Shown here piece after piece: positions 12,201-24,500 of a DNA stretch of 64,000 nucleotides. The DNA is from Rhabditophanes sp. KR3021 (Eukaryota > Nematoda > Chromadorea > Rhabditida > Alloionematidae): assembly GCA_963281155.1 (NCBI GenBank), contig CAUJLY010000003.1, forward strand, positions 7,068,001-7,132,000, in the 5' to 3' direction. Below the pieces are notes generated by a model. The model made no database searches, was not told the origin of the DNA, and worked only from the letters and a program-made list of their open reading frames with translations. How positions within the stretch are numbered: position 1 is the first letter of the stretch; each line of letters starts with the position of its first letter. A program made the translations under genes and the position numbers.

Positions 12201-13600
12201 CAATCAAACCCTTTATCCCTAAATTATTGGCTCAATTGATGTATGGCCGTTTAAGTTATTGTAAAGAAATTGTGTATGGAGCTTTGATGGCTATAACTGG
12301 CCCAGAGGAATGGCGTGACATCTTTGGATGGCTGTTAGCTCTTGATTTCATCAATTTGCCATACAATGCGATGTACAATATCATGATGGTGATCATAGAA
12401 TACCTTAAAACACCAAATCCCCTAAATGAACATTTGACCCTAGCCTGGCAATTTACTCAATTAGTCATAGATCATGCCATAAAAGATGTTCAATCAAATA
12501 GAACCTTGTTTGCTCCTCAATTAATATTTACAACAAATTTTGAATTAATCAAATTGTTAACGGCAGCTAGGAATGGTTTGAAGACAAAAGTTACCGAACT
12601 CCATCTGAAGACTCTTTACCAACATTCAAATATCTTTTTGAAATTGAAGTTAGCCGAATTTATTGCTGCCAATCAAAGGTTTGAGCATTGCGTCGTTGAT
12701 ATGCCATACTGCATGGTTGATTATATGAATGAATTAGATGGGAAAAAAAAAAGTTTTGTCATTATTCCACCTGAGACGTTTGCTACATTTTTAACTCAAC
12801 TTCCTGTTTTTGAACCGTTAGCGGAGACTTGCTTGCTTTTCTTCAAGAATAAAAGCTTCCCTAAAACTTGCATTGGGGCTCTTAAGAAGTACTTTGGTAA
12901 CATTGATCTTTCATCAAATAGCAGGCAAGTTTCGGATGAAATGTTTTGCCTTATAATGACAATAGAATCAAAAATACGGATGCACGAGAAGGCCAGATTC
13001 AAGTTTACTCCCCAACAATTTGAACGACTTCGCACAATCAGAAAAAAGAAATGCCACAAATTATTAGTTCTCTTATTAGAAACAATTGAAATGCTTATTC
13101 TGGAATCCAGAAATAACCACCTTTTCTTCCGTCAAGGCGTTCAACTTCTATTTCCTTGTCTAAAAGTAGAAGATAGTATGATTAGAAATTCAGCTGCTGA
13201 ATTAATTTGCGAGATATTCCAACACGACACTCATCATATGCATGCAGAATCAGTATTTTCACTTTATTTATGGGCATTGCCAACCATCATGTACGAATAC
13301 TTGAATCACGTTAATGATGAAGCTGTCATTGACGAAGGTGAAGGGAAATCAAAGGAAATAGTAGTATTCAAACCATCCAATACCAAGTATACTCATTTAA
13401 GTCTCGAAGATTGCCGTTTCCCTGTTTGTATCGGAATGAGGTTATCTCAATACATCTACCAACATTGCCACGAAACCTTATACTTGGATGGGCCTCTCAA
13501 AATAATCCTAGACAATGACAATGAATACTTTGAAGATGAAGCCAACTACATCAAAGCTTTTGCATCGTCTCTTTTTAATAACCAACTTTACAACAGTTAA
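9284..13600 (+). CDS. thada: THADA/TRM732-family regulator of tRNA 2'-O-methylation (DUF2428 protein)
   Basis: Exons 9284-9935 and 9978-13600 join across a 42-bp intron (AG|GTAAGT...TTTCAG|G) to give 1424 residues, close to yeast Trm732 and shorter than vertebrate THADA. The protein is almost entirely helical-repeat sequence. The diagnostic part is the DUF2428 region, including GTRKSAGLPQFI near residue 790, the counterpart of TRRSAGIP in the family. It is followed by FPVRNAIHQVFIVLIQKIFG and a FFRQYPKL block, matching the VRNS...RIFG and FFSRFPxL blocks of THADA. In yeast and mammals this protein partners Trm7/FTSJ1 to methylate ribose 32 of the tRNA anticodon loop; that role is inferred here. 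AATAAA at 13618-13623 lies 17 bases past the stop. No frame breaks were seen. Confidence 0.82.
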
Positions 13601-14424
13601 ATTATGATCTTTATCCAAATAAAATAATCATCTAACAATTGCTCCTCTCTCGTCTTATAAGACGCACTAATAACATTCAATTAAACTCATTATTCCAGAC
13701 AACAAATAACCACACTCGTCATCTTTCACACCACCTTTTTTATTTAGAACAAATATGTTTTCTTCAAAATAAAACCATTCACACAAAAGTAAGTAAATAC
13801 TGGCAAGTCAAAACAATAAACTACAATTTAATTATAAAAATAGTAGACTGAAATCTCACGGTGCTTTAATCAAAATATTATGTAAAGGATGATTAAAAAT
13901 AGAGTTTAATTAAGAAAATATTATTTTTTGGAGATTTTAAAACAAATACAATGAAAGTTAATGGTGGAGTTTATTTAAAATATCGTGGAAATCAGTTGAT
14001 AAGGGTAAGCTTATCAAAATAAACAGAAGTGTAATATTACCTTGTTACATTTAAAGAAATCAACTTTATCAAATTAAAAGCATTTTAACAAAAAATAGGG
14101 TAGTAATCATTTAACACCAATCTTCAGTTGGTGGTTGTTGTTGTCTCTTGGTAAACAAAAAATCCTTCTAACTAAACAGCACCTTTTTTATTTAAAATTA
14201 GTTTGTCAATATTCGTCTTTTTGAAATCTTCTGCATTGATGTCAAAAGAGAGATGTGGAGAAAAAGAGAGTCAGGAAAGTACAGTAGTACACGAGAGGAA
14301 CATTTGAAAACGAGGCTTCAATTAAATTTATAGAGATTATTGGGGACCTGATTCTTAAGAAATTTCGGGTTGTGTGTACTGTGCCTCTTAAATATCGCAT
14401 AAATAATAAATGTTCGTCTGGTGG
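13601..14424. other. Intergenic region between convergent genes
   Basis: AT-rich. It includes the poly(A) signal of the THADA-like gene and, on the minus strand, an AATAAA at 14187-14192 that could serve flp-14. A 70-codon plus-strand frame at 13639 has no support. Confidence 0.4.
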
Positions 14425-14871
14425 TTATTTTCTCCCGAAACGGAGATATTCGTGCTTCCTTTTTCCGAATCTGAGATATTCGTGCTTTCTTTTGCCAAAA
14501 CGAAGGTATTCGTGCTTGCGCTTCTCACGCCCTTCCTCGGTTTCAGCGACAGCTCCGGTCTCGGTTGATGGTTCGGCGAGGGGTCCTTGGGCGGCGATTC
14601 CTCGGAGAGTAAGCATTTCAGCGAATCCACGGACAAGGTGTTGTGACATTCTGTCCATTTCAACAATCTTTTGGCTCAATTCGCAAACATTATAATTGTC
14701 ATCCAAGGTGTTTTCGGAAGCAAGAATCTAAAAAGCAACAATATAAATCTACTCTTATCATACCATATCTACCTGTTCACAATTCTTAGGAGCAACACAA
14801 CTAGCGGCTCCAACCAAAGCAACCAAACCTACCACATAAACATTCAAAGAACATCCAGGTAGAGTCTTCAT
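14425..14871 (-). CDS. flp-14: FMRFamide-like neuropeptide precursor FLP-14 (three copies of KHEYLRFamide)
   Basis: Exon 14773-14871 and exon 14425-14727, with a 45-bp intron, encode 133 residues. The N-terminus has a hydrophobic signal sequence (VYVVGLVALVGAASC). A spacer with two further cysteines and an acidic run ends in EKR. Then come three identical KHEYLRFG units at residues 104-111, 114-121 and 124-131, separated by KR and ending GRK-stop. Each Gly is the amide donor and the basic pairs are prohormone-convertase sites, so the mature peptide is KHEYLRFamide. This is the sequence of FLP-14 peptides, which are conserved among nematodes and act in neurons and neuromuscular control. The C. 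elegans precursor is recalled as having four copies. The start is the first Met of the signal peptide. Confidence 0.95.
14434..14517 (-). repeat. Three 30-bp neuropeptide-coding repeats
   Basis: Units at 14494-14517, 14464-14487 and 14434-14457 each encode KHEYLRFG, with 6-bp KR linkers, giving a strict 30-bp period. Synonymous differences (for example CTT versus CTC Leu codons) show the copies are not freshly duplicated while the peptide is fully conserved. Confidence 0.93.
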
Positions 14872-17402
14872 ACTTTAATATTTATTCAGAAGATAATCTA
14901 AAATAAACACTCAACTTTAATAAAAAAAGGTAACCAAATAAAAGTAAGCTAGAATGGCAAATGACAAAATTAAAAGAATCCAAAATCTATTTTATACCCA
15001 TTTCCTCCCACTAAACACGTCACCATCCAACAACCAAGGCGGTCGTACATTTTGGTTAGGTTCAGGGGAAATTCACCTCATTATGATAGACTCAATTTGG
15101 ATGCAAAAACATTGGTAGATTGTGGGACCGCCTTTAATTAGTGGAAATGGTTGATTGGGAAGGAAATTTAATGAAAAAAGAGTACAATTCCCCAAGGCTT
15201 AAATATTTTTTCCAGAAATTAACTTAATCGAGGCGTGGGCACCTCCACTCTTTTTGAAGCTATTTTTTAGGTCATTGTCTAATGGAAATGCTGGATACTA
15301 AGTGTAAAGAAATTAGATGTGGAGGCGCTAAAGCCAAATTTGATTAGACGTGAAACAATAGTTGCACACGCAATTAGCTGAAGCGTGACTTTTTTAAAAC
15401 AATTAAGCCAAACAAATGCCCTGAACCTTAAGGAAGTGGTGAGATGGTAATTTATGTTCTTCTAACATATTCTTTTTGTTTTGTCTTTTTTGCTAAACAA
15501 TGCAAAGCCCCAAAGAGTTGCCATCATTTGGTGTAAATAAGTGTTAGAGCAAGGGATTTGTATGTAGCTTCGCCAATTAATAGCATTACTGTAATCAGGA
15601 CCAAACTACGAACCGCTTCTTCCTCTTTCTTTAAGAAGTAAAGACAATTCAAATTGGATTTTTTTGGTGACGTCCTCAATAAGGACTAAATAGATTAGAA
15701 AGTTCAAAGCAAAAAGTAGAAAAGGATGTTCAAATGTTTTAATGAGAGAGATAGTGCAGTTGCCTGTTAAAGGCTCAACCATAATCATTTCCAGTAATGG
15801 TCTGTCTCTAGGAGAGAAGTCCAGTCAAATTTTGTTACAAAAGTAACCAATTAAAAGGACCTAAAAAGCCTTGTCCCCTGTGGTCTTCTTTAGCAATTAA
15901 TTATGGGGTACAAAGATAATTTTCTTAATTTTACAACTACCACATGAATGTGAGGCCAAAAAAGAGTAGAGAAGATTATGATGGCATTTAAGGTCAGCCA
16001 AAAATAGATAGTTCCATGTAGTGAGTTTAAAAAATGTGAAATGTGGGACTAAAGACCGCACCACCTAAATACATCAAACAAATTATCACCAAAAGATAGT
16101 TGGCCGAAAAAAATAAATCTAACATTAAATAATCTAAGATTTTCCTTCCAGATAAGCTCAGCACAAATTGAATAGAGAACCTAAATATTTTTGTTTATTT
16201 CCTTACAAATATGTAAAAAGAAAAACCATAAATATTAAACATTTGATATTTAGTTTTGAGTTATCGTTTGGTGGTTCTTTAATGCACCATCCTCTTTCAG
16301 CTTGATAAATTATTAAGAACAAAGAATATTTATTAGATGTGAATGAATCATTTAAGGACAATATACCTCAACTTCTTATTCAATCCCATTCCTATTTTGC
16401 ATGCTTAAGTAAGACTGATGAATGAACTTGATTTGAATAATACATACTAATGAACACACAATCTTTTATTAATTTTGTTTATACATAATTGAAAAGGAAT
16501 TTTTTCACATTTGTTTCGCCAATTACATGTGATTTAATCTCAATTACGAACAAAACAATTGCTTAATAATAAGAAACAAAGTAGTAATTATTGGGGAGTA
16601 AGTGAATATTACACGATTGTTTTGGTAAAAATAAATGTTGCGTGTTATTATATTTTATGTTACAAAACATTATTTCATGTTAATGAATTTTCTTTAAATT
16701 TTTAAAGTTTATTCTCTTAAGCACGTATCATTTTGTTTCTTTTTTCTGCATGAATTTTGTTAATTTAGAGGGTTGACAACAAGCTAGTTGGTGTATATTT
16801 GATAGGAAGTAACTTCTTGGTTAATAGCTAGTTACAACACTTTGTGGGGACTTTTTTGCAAGAAGGTTACTTAAAAAGTGTTAAATAGGTATTTAGAACG
16901 CATTTAATTTAAGTACGTCAAGGGTGGATGTATTAATTTACAAGATATACGAGACTGCCCCACACCAACAACCACTCAAAAGTACTTTCTATGAGGTACA
17001 TTGGAATAAATTAAGTTGCATAATCCACACAATATCATCAACAATACAAATTTTTAACCACCAACAAAATGGTTCCACAAACAACTTTAATCTAATGTGA
17101 CAAGATAAAAATAAATAGTCCCTATCCATGATGGCTCATTCAAATGTTCATCATACCTTATCCAGACCACCCAAGAGACACCACCAATAACATTTTCTTT
17201 TTAGAATTAATTTATTTAAAATATATATATATTCAAACGTTGACAATAATAATATGTTTGTAATAGATGTGTGCAAATTACACAAGTATACTACACCACC
17301 CGTCTTGCACTACAAAACTTTGACATTGGAAATAAGGTTGTGGTATATAAAAAAGAATCATGGCATTTTGTTGGTTGATTATGTTGGTTTGATTTTTTAT
17401 TA
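14872..17402. other. 2.5-kb non-coding stretch between flp-14 and mua-3
   Basis: AT-rich with no supported gene. It holds the upstream region of flp-14, likely neuronal promoter elements, and the 3' flank of mua-3. A 60-codon minus-strand frame at 15606-15788 has no recognisable features. No repeats of note were seen. Confidence 0.4.
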
Positions 17403-18560
17403 TTAGTGGACATATTTTTCAGTGCTCACTTTGGTTGTGGTGATTTCGGATTTGAAACGTTCAGTGCCGTCGTCGTCGATGCCACGGGAGTGGTTGACTT
17501 TTCGGGTTTTGTCTACGACGATGTCTTCGTCTGTTGAACAGGTGTCGATGGATTCTGTGTCGTGTTTGTAACCGGAATTAGATTTTCCATATCTTCTCAT
17601 TTGCTGGTCATTCGAAAATTCAACGATGTTTTCATCTTTTTCCCTTTCTTCAGTCATCATATGGGACTCTTCGAATCTCTTTGACTCTTCCATATTTCTT
17701 CTGCTAAACACAACTTCTTCCTCCTCTGAATTAGCATGTTGTTCTCCCCTACTTTGCGAACCAAAAGCACTAAAAAGCAAAAGAATGTAATTAAAGCACT
17801 ACAAAGTTTGTTATTTTTTCTTTATCTTAAAACCATCTACAGCATGGCTCCAAAATTTAATTAAAAACATACTTTAAATTATTCGAGGAAAACTTATTGT
17901 GACCTCCTGCAGTGTACAAGTCACGATTTGCTTCATTAGTCGATGAGGCTGGGGACGTGTATTCTGTTGATGTGACGTGTTTTTCTAAAAATTGCAAAGA
18001 TTAAATTTCCTCAATAAATAAAGGGAAAGCTTACCTCCGTCCTCGGTGATGGTAGTGGTTGTTTCCTTGATGGTAACATCAGTCGTCACCTTTCTTTCGA
18101 TTTCTTCTCGAATTGTGTAATCGGAGGAGGCACCTGATGCGATGGAGGTGGTGTCCATGTTGTTTCTACTACGATGGCCCGATCCAACAAATGGTCGAGG
18201 AATTTGGAGGGCTCCTTCGAGGTAATTTGTGAATTGCTCAGCAGCTTGTTCGTTCGCCATGTGTCTGCTTGACACAATTTCGGCATGGTCACTTCCTTTG
18301 GTGTTGTTTAGTTTAGCTCGAGGAATTCCCATTCCATGGGCGTAAATGTCTCCGGTCGCTGACATTCCACTAAAATCTCCATTTGATTCAGAAGATGAGG
18401 AAGCATCTAGTGTATTCCAAGGGAACATTCCTGCCCTTCCATACCCAGCCGCCAATCCTCTCCTTTTAAAGCAATGGCATTTGGTACAAAGGTACAACAA
18501 ACAACACAAAGCAAGTAACAACAACAACAAAGCTAGTAAAATTGCTAAAATAACTCCCAG
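17403..18560 (-). other. mua-3 transmembrane segment and cytoplasmic tail
   Basis: A strong membrane span (LGVILAILLALLLLLLALCC) at about 18470-18560 is followed by a Cys-rich basic stop-transfer run (CTKCHCFKRR). About 310 cytoplasmic residues follow, rich in Ser, Thr, Glu and Lys, encoded by three exons and ending KVSTEKYVH. In C. elegans the tail side associates with the intermediate-filament plaque. AATAAA occurs immediately after the stop. Confidence 0.82.
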
Positions 18561-21500
18561 TTTCGAAGGTTCCTTCTCACAAAATTCGCCACTCCAACCA
18601 TCTGAGCAAACGCAAGGACTTTCCTTAGTCGTATTTCCAGTTCCGGTCTGTGTCAAGGCAGAGTGAACACAATCTCCATGATAATTACATATCCCACAAG
18701 AAAGTGAAGCACACAATCTGCCAGGCTCATTTGCATTTCCATCTATGTAACCAGTCGGACAAGCACAACTATAACCAATCGCTTTGTCTGTACATTCAGC
18801 TATTCCAGAACAATTAGTTAAACCCAGTTTGCATTCATCGATATCACGAATATTCATGCAGAAAGTATCCACTGCCAGACCGACCTCATTTCTGACTTCA
18901 GACCTACGAATGTCCTGGAAACCATGGTCGCACCTACACTCAGCTTGCTGTTCCATGTTGATGCAAGTTGTGTTTTTGGGGCAGAAGTTGACGTCAGCAC
19001 AGAAATCAGTCACGCAATGGGATCCAGGGACAGCGTCCTTTGCAGAAGCATCGCTGTATCCTTTCAAACACTCGCACTTGTACAAGTATTCTTGGTCAAT
19101 ACATCTGGCATTCATGGAACATGAATTATCTTCAGGCTTCAAGCATTCGTTATAATCTGTGTTGGGCAAGCATTTATGGCCTGCATTAATTGGATCTAAA
19201 TCACGGTAGCCTACAAAAATACAAAAAAATTAAGGCGAAGAATGAGGGATCCTAAATTACCTTTACCGCACTCACACCTATATCCCAGAACAGATTTTTC
19301 AGGAATACATATTCCCTTCTCATGGCATTCATTCTTATAACAAGCATCAAATGGATTGGATTGATAAGGATTAATGAACAAATTACAGTTTCCTACTTCG
19401 TAGTTATTTTTTTGACGGATGTATTCGACTACTTCAGTATAGGTGTCTTGTGGAATTTTGACAGCTCCTTTTTTGAAGAACACAGTTGTGTTATACATTA
19501 GACCTACATCCCATGTGCCGTTGATCAATTTTGGATTCGTAATGTCATTAACTTCTGAACTGATGAATGAATCTTTGAAATTTGTATGAGGATAACTTTC
19601 CGAAATTCCTGACTCAAGTCTAGTCGAGTATTGTTTGTGTATCTCAGTAATAGGATTTTCAAACGTTTCGTTGAAGGCAATATTCCTAAGCCCATCTCTA
19701 ATGACCAGCAAAGGTAGATTGAAACCTTCAACAACAAAGCAACGACTCTTCTCATCTTTTCTCTTCATTCCATCGGGACATCCACAAACACTATTAGCGA
19801 TGCATATTTCCCCTAATTCCGCCTTGTCGCAATAACTAGACCCACATTTTTCACCAGTTGGTTTAGGTTCAGCGCAGGGATTTAGTAAATCAACGTCTGC
19901 TGGCACACCTAACTTGCCACCACCCACTTGTCCATTACTTCTTTGGAGAGATTGCATTAACTGGTCCCACATGTCACATTTATTAATTGGTTTTTGTGTC
20001 TTAATTGTTCCCACCGTAAAATTAACTAAAACTCCATCAGGCCAACTTGAGTTGATCATCTTGGGGTGAGTGATGTAGGAGATGTCAGAATTAACGTATT
20101 TCTGTGCATAATTAGTGCTGGCAAAACTTCTGCCGATATCTTTAGTGAAATCATCAGCGAATTGGATGTAAACGGGATTAGATGGATTTCCGTAAGAACT
20201 TGAGTAGTAGATTGGCTCGGAGTCTTTGGAGATGATACGGATGGGGAGAGTTGTTCTTTCGATAGGCTTGCAGGTTTCTTTGTTTGAGGATCTGCCTTCA
20301 TTTGGGCGGCAGTCGCATTTCCATCCAGAAATGCATACTTCGCCTAGTTTTAGGTCACAGTAATCGGTGCCGCAAGGCATGCCAGGTGGTGGAGTTGGGG
20401 GTTCCCTTTGAATTTGGGTTGTAGTAGGAGGTCTGCGGGTGAATGTTTCTTGAGGTCTAGTCACAAATAGCTCATTGACAGTTTCTTCAGTAGTTACTCT
20501 GGGTCTGAGGGTTGGTGGAGACCAAGTATTGGGTCTAACTGTTGGTGGAGACCAAGTATTAGGTCTCAAAGTTGGCGGTGTATTTTGTTCCTGAACAATA
20601 GTACGAGTAACTTCTTGCTGATGGAATTGGAGACAAACTCTGCCCGGTTCCATCGGATTTGGCGATGAGTCGTAAAAGCCTGTAACAAATCAAAATTAAT
20701 ATTTTTATGCACACAACAACAATTTACCTTCTTGGCAACGACACATGTATGAATCATCAGTATCAATGCATTGAGCATTTGAGTCACAAGAGTTGTAGTT
20801 ACTATTTTTACATTCATCAAATCTACAAATTCTTCCTACTAAGCTGCTTGGACCTTCATCGCGGTAAGGAGAATTACATCTACAAGTATATCCATCTTGT
20901 TGATCTATGCAAACGGCATTCTTGCTACAATCATTCAAATTCTCACTTTCACACTCATTGATGATGAATTTGCATTGGGTTCCTGGGTTAGATGGATTTT
21001 GGTCGAAGTACCCACTTTGGCATTGGCACTTATAGCCCTTCATTTCATCGATGCACATACCGAATTTGGAACAGTTATTAAGAACGGAAGATGAACATTC
21101 ATTGACTGGAGTATAACATTTCCTACCAGGTCTATTTATCTTGTCCGGAGACTCATCAATTGCATCCAAACCACATCTACATGAATAACCTTCTGGCAAG
21201 TCAGTGCAGGTTCCGGTTAAATCACAGTCTGATAAACTTCTGTCCAGACATTCGTTCACCATTTCTACGCAAACTCGCCCAGGCTTCGAATTCTTTTGGG
21301 GACTTTGGTCGATGTAGCCATCACGGCACTTGCAGTTGTATTTTGAGGGGGAGTCGTCTGAAAAACAAAAGGCAGCTGTGTCGCAATCGTTTTTGGTTGG
21401 ATCTAAACAAATTGACTTAGCTTGAGCACAAACACGTCCAGGCTTCAGTGAAAGTGATGGTGAATGGTCAACAAATCCTAATAATACAAAATTACAATAA

Positions 21501-24500
21501 GCAATTACAACTATAAATTACCTGGATTACATTGGCACGTGTAGGAATCTCCATTGCCAATACAACTGGCATCTCTGGCACACTCATTCAAATTAGGATC
21601 TTGGCAAGGGTGAGTTTGTTGGGGTTCTCTCTGTGGAATGGTTTCTTCGCAAATTCTGCCTCTGGGAGAACCGGATGGGGATTTATCTTCAAATCCACTA
21701 ATACATTCACACCTATATCCATTTTGTTCATCGTAACAGATAGCATTTCTACTACAAGTATTGAGCATTGGATTCTTACATGCATTATTTCTCACACAAA
21801 CTCTTCCACTTTCTTCTCCTGGCCCTGCTCTATCGTGATATCTAAAATGATGTGATTATAATTTAAGGAAGATAAAGGGACTTGTTTTAACATTTTACAG
21901 CCAAATTCAAAAGAATGAGGAACGTGCTATTATTTATGTTGGAGCATCAAAATTGATTTTAATACTGCACATTTTCGATTAAATCTTTGTGAATCACCCA
22001 TTTTAATATATTGAAACTTACCCTTGAATGCAAACACATTTGTATTTATTTCCGCCCAAAGGTTCACAAGTAGCAGCAGATGAACACTGATGGTTTGAGG
22101 GACAATAATGAGGAGCAGAACAAACTCTTCCTGGTTGTGAAATCATATTGGGCGAAGTATCGACGTATCCAGTATGACATTCACATGAATAGCCTTCTTC
22201 TAAATCACGGCAATCTGCATGGTAAGAACAAGTATGTCTGTTGGTTTTGCATTCATCAATCAAACGGACACACACCCTTCCTGGCCTATTCATTTTGTTT
22301 GGGGATCTGTCAATGTAATTGGCGGCACATTCACACGTAAATCCTTGTTCATTGTCTCTACAAACGCCTCCATCCCTCGCACAGTCAGCCTTTCCATTTG
22401 TACACTCGTCCTCGAATTGGAGACAAACTCGTCCTGGGAAAGCTGGATTGGGTGAGATGTCTCGTGAGTTCAAAGGACAAATACATTTGTAGGAGTCTTC
22501 CGTATCAACACATTTAGCATTTCTGTCGCAATCATTTGCTCCTCTACATTCATCAACCAACTCTCTGCACGATCTTCCTGGCAATGCAGGTGAAGGAGAC
22601 ACGTCGAGGTACCCACTTTTGCAACTACACTCATACCCATCTTCTTTATCTGTGCACATGGCATGAAGTGAACATGAATTGTGACTAGGATTCAAACATT
22701 CATTCCTCAATTGCTTGCATAATCGACCAGGCATTGTTCTGTCCACATCTTTAAATCCAGCCTTGCATCTACATTCATACCCGTCATCTAAATCGATGCA
22801 AATCCCGTTGACACTACAATCATTTGTATGTGAAAAGACGCACTCGTTGATCTTTTGTTGGCACAAGATGCCTGGTTTGCCACCAGTTGACACGTCTTTG
22901 AAGTTTGGTTTGCATTCACATCTATAGCCATCCTGAAGATCAATGCATTTGCTGTTAAAGTTGCAATCATTTAGTGGTGGGTATAGACATTCATTGATGA
23001 CATCACAAACTTGTGTCCTTGGGTTTCTTTCGTAGTTTTGGGGGCAGGCGCATTTGGGAACTCCATTCACTATTCTACAAACTTCATTTAAGTGAGTTTT
23101 GCATGAATTTTGATTGTCTAGGCGGCACTCATCTGGAGGTGGTGTCGGCCTACGTTCACATAATCTACCTGGCTTAGTCACTCTATTGGGAGATTGATCC
23201 AAAAAGTTACTGTTGCAAGTGCATGTGAATCCCTGAGGCAAGTCAATGCAAGTAGCCTCTTGATGGCAATCGTCTTCCCTCAATGTGCATTCGTCTCTCA
23301 GAGCTGGCTTGCAAATTCGTCCTCCGTTCCTAGGATCTGGGGACATGTCAGTGAAGTCAGGTCTACATTTGCAAGTATAACCTGGAATAATTGCAATTAA
23401 ATTGAGGTTAAGGATGGTGAACCAATGACTGCTGATGAAGAGCAACGAAGTAAAATTCTCGAAAAGATATCAATGGACATGGCAAGTACTCCATTGAAAT
23501 CTATTTCAATGAATATATTGATGATGTATATATCAGGTAATAACGTTTTTATGATGTTTGGACTTATGTTTTGAAAAGACAAGGATTGGTGGGTATCTTT
23601 TAATCCTTGCACAAATGGAATTTTCTATGATGGTGTGGCAAGCAATGTCAATTCTAGAGTGCGAGCTCATATTGCAGCCACTAAACCTCACCTTCGAAGG
23701 TTTATCCCATCCAACGCCAAAGGAGCTGATGATAAGTTAGATCAATTAGCATGCATATATTTTCATTATTCTTATTTCCTATCCAATATGTATATTTATC
23801 TTATTTAGAAAGAAGGCTTTTTCTTAAATAAACGTTCTCATTTGTAATTATCTGAACACCAGATTCCTACGAATCTACAGGAACAAGAATAATGGAGATG
23901 TTAAGCAATAAAAGGCAACTCATACTTTTGTATTGTGATGAAGTGACTAGCAACGAAGCTTTGGCATTTGAGTATGCTACTACATTGGATCTACAAGCTA
24001 ATTTGACCAGCATCGCTGGATCCGGTCAATCAAATGATGTTATGTCTAAGAAGCATCCAAAAACAGTGAAAAGGATCTCCGAGATAATCTTACTAATATA
24101 CTGTCTTATTTAATATTTTTTGTTGCCCTTTTAATAAACGTTTGTATCATCTGTACACATTTCTGGTTGTTAATGACTGACCTGAATCTGTATCAGTACA
24201 GTCGGCATTTGAAGAACAAGTATGTTGATTATTTAAACATTCATTCACTCTTAATAAGCATCTTCGACCAGGTCTATTGATGATGTCTAGGGAGACATCG
24301 ATGAAGTTTTCTGGACATTTGCAGATGAAGGAGTCTTCAGTGTCAGTACACTGAGCTCCTGCGTAACAATCATGCCCGTTTTCGCATTCATTTAGGAGAA
24401 GCTTGCATTTCCGGCCGGGTCTATTGACTGGATCGTACGATACGTCGAGGTAATTTTTGGCACAGTAGCATTTGTAGGAGTCGGGTGTGTCTTCACAGAT

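Noticed and set aside
15606..15788. 60-codon minus-strand frame with a hydrophobic start
   Set aside because: Isolated, with no exon partners or recognised motif, in AT-rich non-coding DNA.
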